From the NCBI GenBank assembly GCA_017533545.1, contig JAFXHW010000112.1, positions 1 through 6,827 of the forward strand: DNA of 6,827 nt, read 5' to 3'. How positions within the stretch are numbered: position 1 is the stretch's first letter; every line of letters starts with the position of its first letter. Shown piece by piece: positions 6,450-6,827 of this stretch. Under the pieces are notes generated by a model. That model was not told where the DNA came from. It ran no database searches and worked only from the letters and a program-made list of their open reading frames with translations. The translations under genes and the position numbers were made by a program. This stretch comes from Clostridia bacterium (lineage in GTDB: Bacteria; Bacillota_A; Clostridia; Oscillospirales; CAG-272).

Positions 6450-6827
6450 TTATTTTTTATATTTAATCTTCGATATACTGTTTATCTTGAAACTGTCGCC
6501 GTCGGGCAAAAGCTCAAAGATGAGGGGGATAACGGTATCCGACGGCAAATCGTCCCTGAATGTACCGTTGTTATTCATTATCTTATATCCGACCTTGTAT
6601 TTGTACTGTGTTACAGTATCGGAGCCGCTTAAAGCCACCCTATCGAGAAGAACGATCTCTACATCGTACACCTTTTGCATGGTGTAAATACTCTTGGGAT
6701 CATTTTCTTCAAAATAGCTGTCGGTGAAAAAGGTATTGTAGGCCTCGTAATCACCGTTGATTATTGAATCGAAATAGTCGAGCCAGAACTCACCCATCGC
6801 TCCGTAATCATTGAACTTTTCTGTACG
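6450..6827 (-). CDS. C-terminal part of an unrecognised protein, possibly NTF2-like
   Basis: The frame is open to the window edge, giving 125 visible residues, so the 5' end is missing. An ATG at 6797 exists, but only GGAG at 2 nt precedes it and the reading frame continues upstream (RTEKFNDYGA before that Met), so it is probably an internal Met. The visible part has an aromatic, acidic helix-like start (FWLDYFDSIINGDYEAYN), then alternating strands with many Tyr/Val/Lys (YKYKVGYKIM) and a basic end (KIKYKK). A helix with NGDYEAY followed by strands recalls SnoaL/NTF2-like accessory domains found at the end of membrane or lipoprotein-type proteins. That is a weak resemblance only. It ends 46 nt before purE in the same direction with no terminator, so it may share the purE transcript. 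Confidence 0.7.
   Translation of the reverse strand, partial: RTEKFNDYGAMGEFWLDYFDSIINGDYEAYNTFFTDSYFEENDPKSIYTMQKVYDVEIVLLDRVALSGSDTVTQYKYKVGYKIMNNNGTFRDDLPSDTVIPLIFELLPDGDSFKINSISKIKYKK

Noticed and set aside
6404..6500. Possible purE promoter or purine riboswitch
   Set aside because: A TATAAA-like stretch exists near the end of the upstream gene but no -35 match at proper distance, no PurR-like dyad, and the gap is too short for a purine riboswitch.

Overview
This window most likely comes from an uncultured, gut-type member of the Clostridia (Bacillota). The PurE and PurF sequences resemble those I recall from Ruminococcaceae/Oscillospiraceae-like bacteria, for example the AAAGKAAHLGG segment of PurE and the EEC-GVFGI start of PurF. 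Shine-Dalgarno (SD) sites are mostly strong (AAGGAG, AAAGGAG), base composition is moderate, and every visible stop codon is TAA. The lineage is judged from remembered sequence character, not from a search.

Layout: two genes run left to right and five run right to left, meeting at a hairpin with T-tracts on both sides at about 1823-1860. The rightward pair is a DUF4432/aldose 1-epimerase-like protein (15-977) and, 16 nt later, an eight-helix membrane protein (994-1806) made of two related four-helix halves. The leftward series, in order of transcription, is: the 3' part of an unrecognised gene cut by the window edge (6827-6450), purE (6403-5921), purF (5876-4440), a D-lyxose isomerase-family cupin (4438-3755) and a GH127/DUF1680 glycoside hydrolase (3704-1860). 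Gaps are 46, 44, 1 and 50 nt. I see no terminator inside the series, so it could be one operon ending at the shared hairpin.

Biology: PurE and PurF act in de novo purine synthesis (N5-CAIR mutase and amidophosphoribosyltransferase). The three sugar genes (hydrolase, ketol-isomerase, mutarotase-like protein) suggest intracellular release and isomerisation of a rare pentose such as arabinose or lyxose. The hydrolase has no signal peptide, so a small oligosaccharide or glycoside would have to be imported; no transporter, kinase or regulator is in the window. The odd feature is the join: the isomerase starts one base after the purF stop codon, so translation of a purine gene and a sugar gene is probably coupled. 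A metabolic link through pentose phosphates and PRPP is possible but is inference.

I found no mobile element, CRISPR array, tRNA, rRNA or riboswitch. No gap exceeds 53 nt, so there is no long gene-free stretch. No clearly new system is present. The best leads are the purine/sugar operon join, the duplicated membrane protein, changes in the glutaminase half of PurF, and the unusual purE translation start region.
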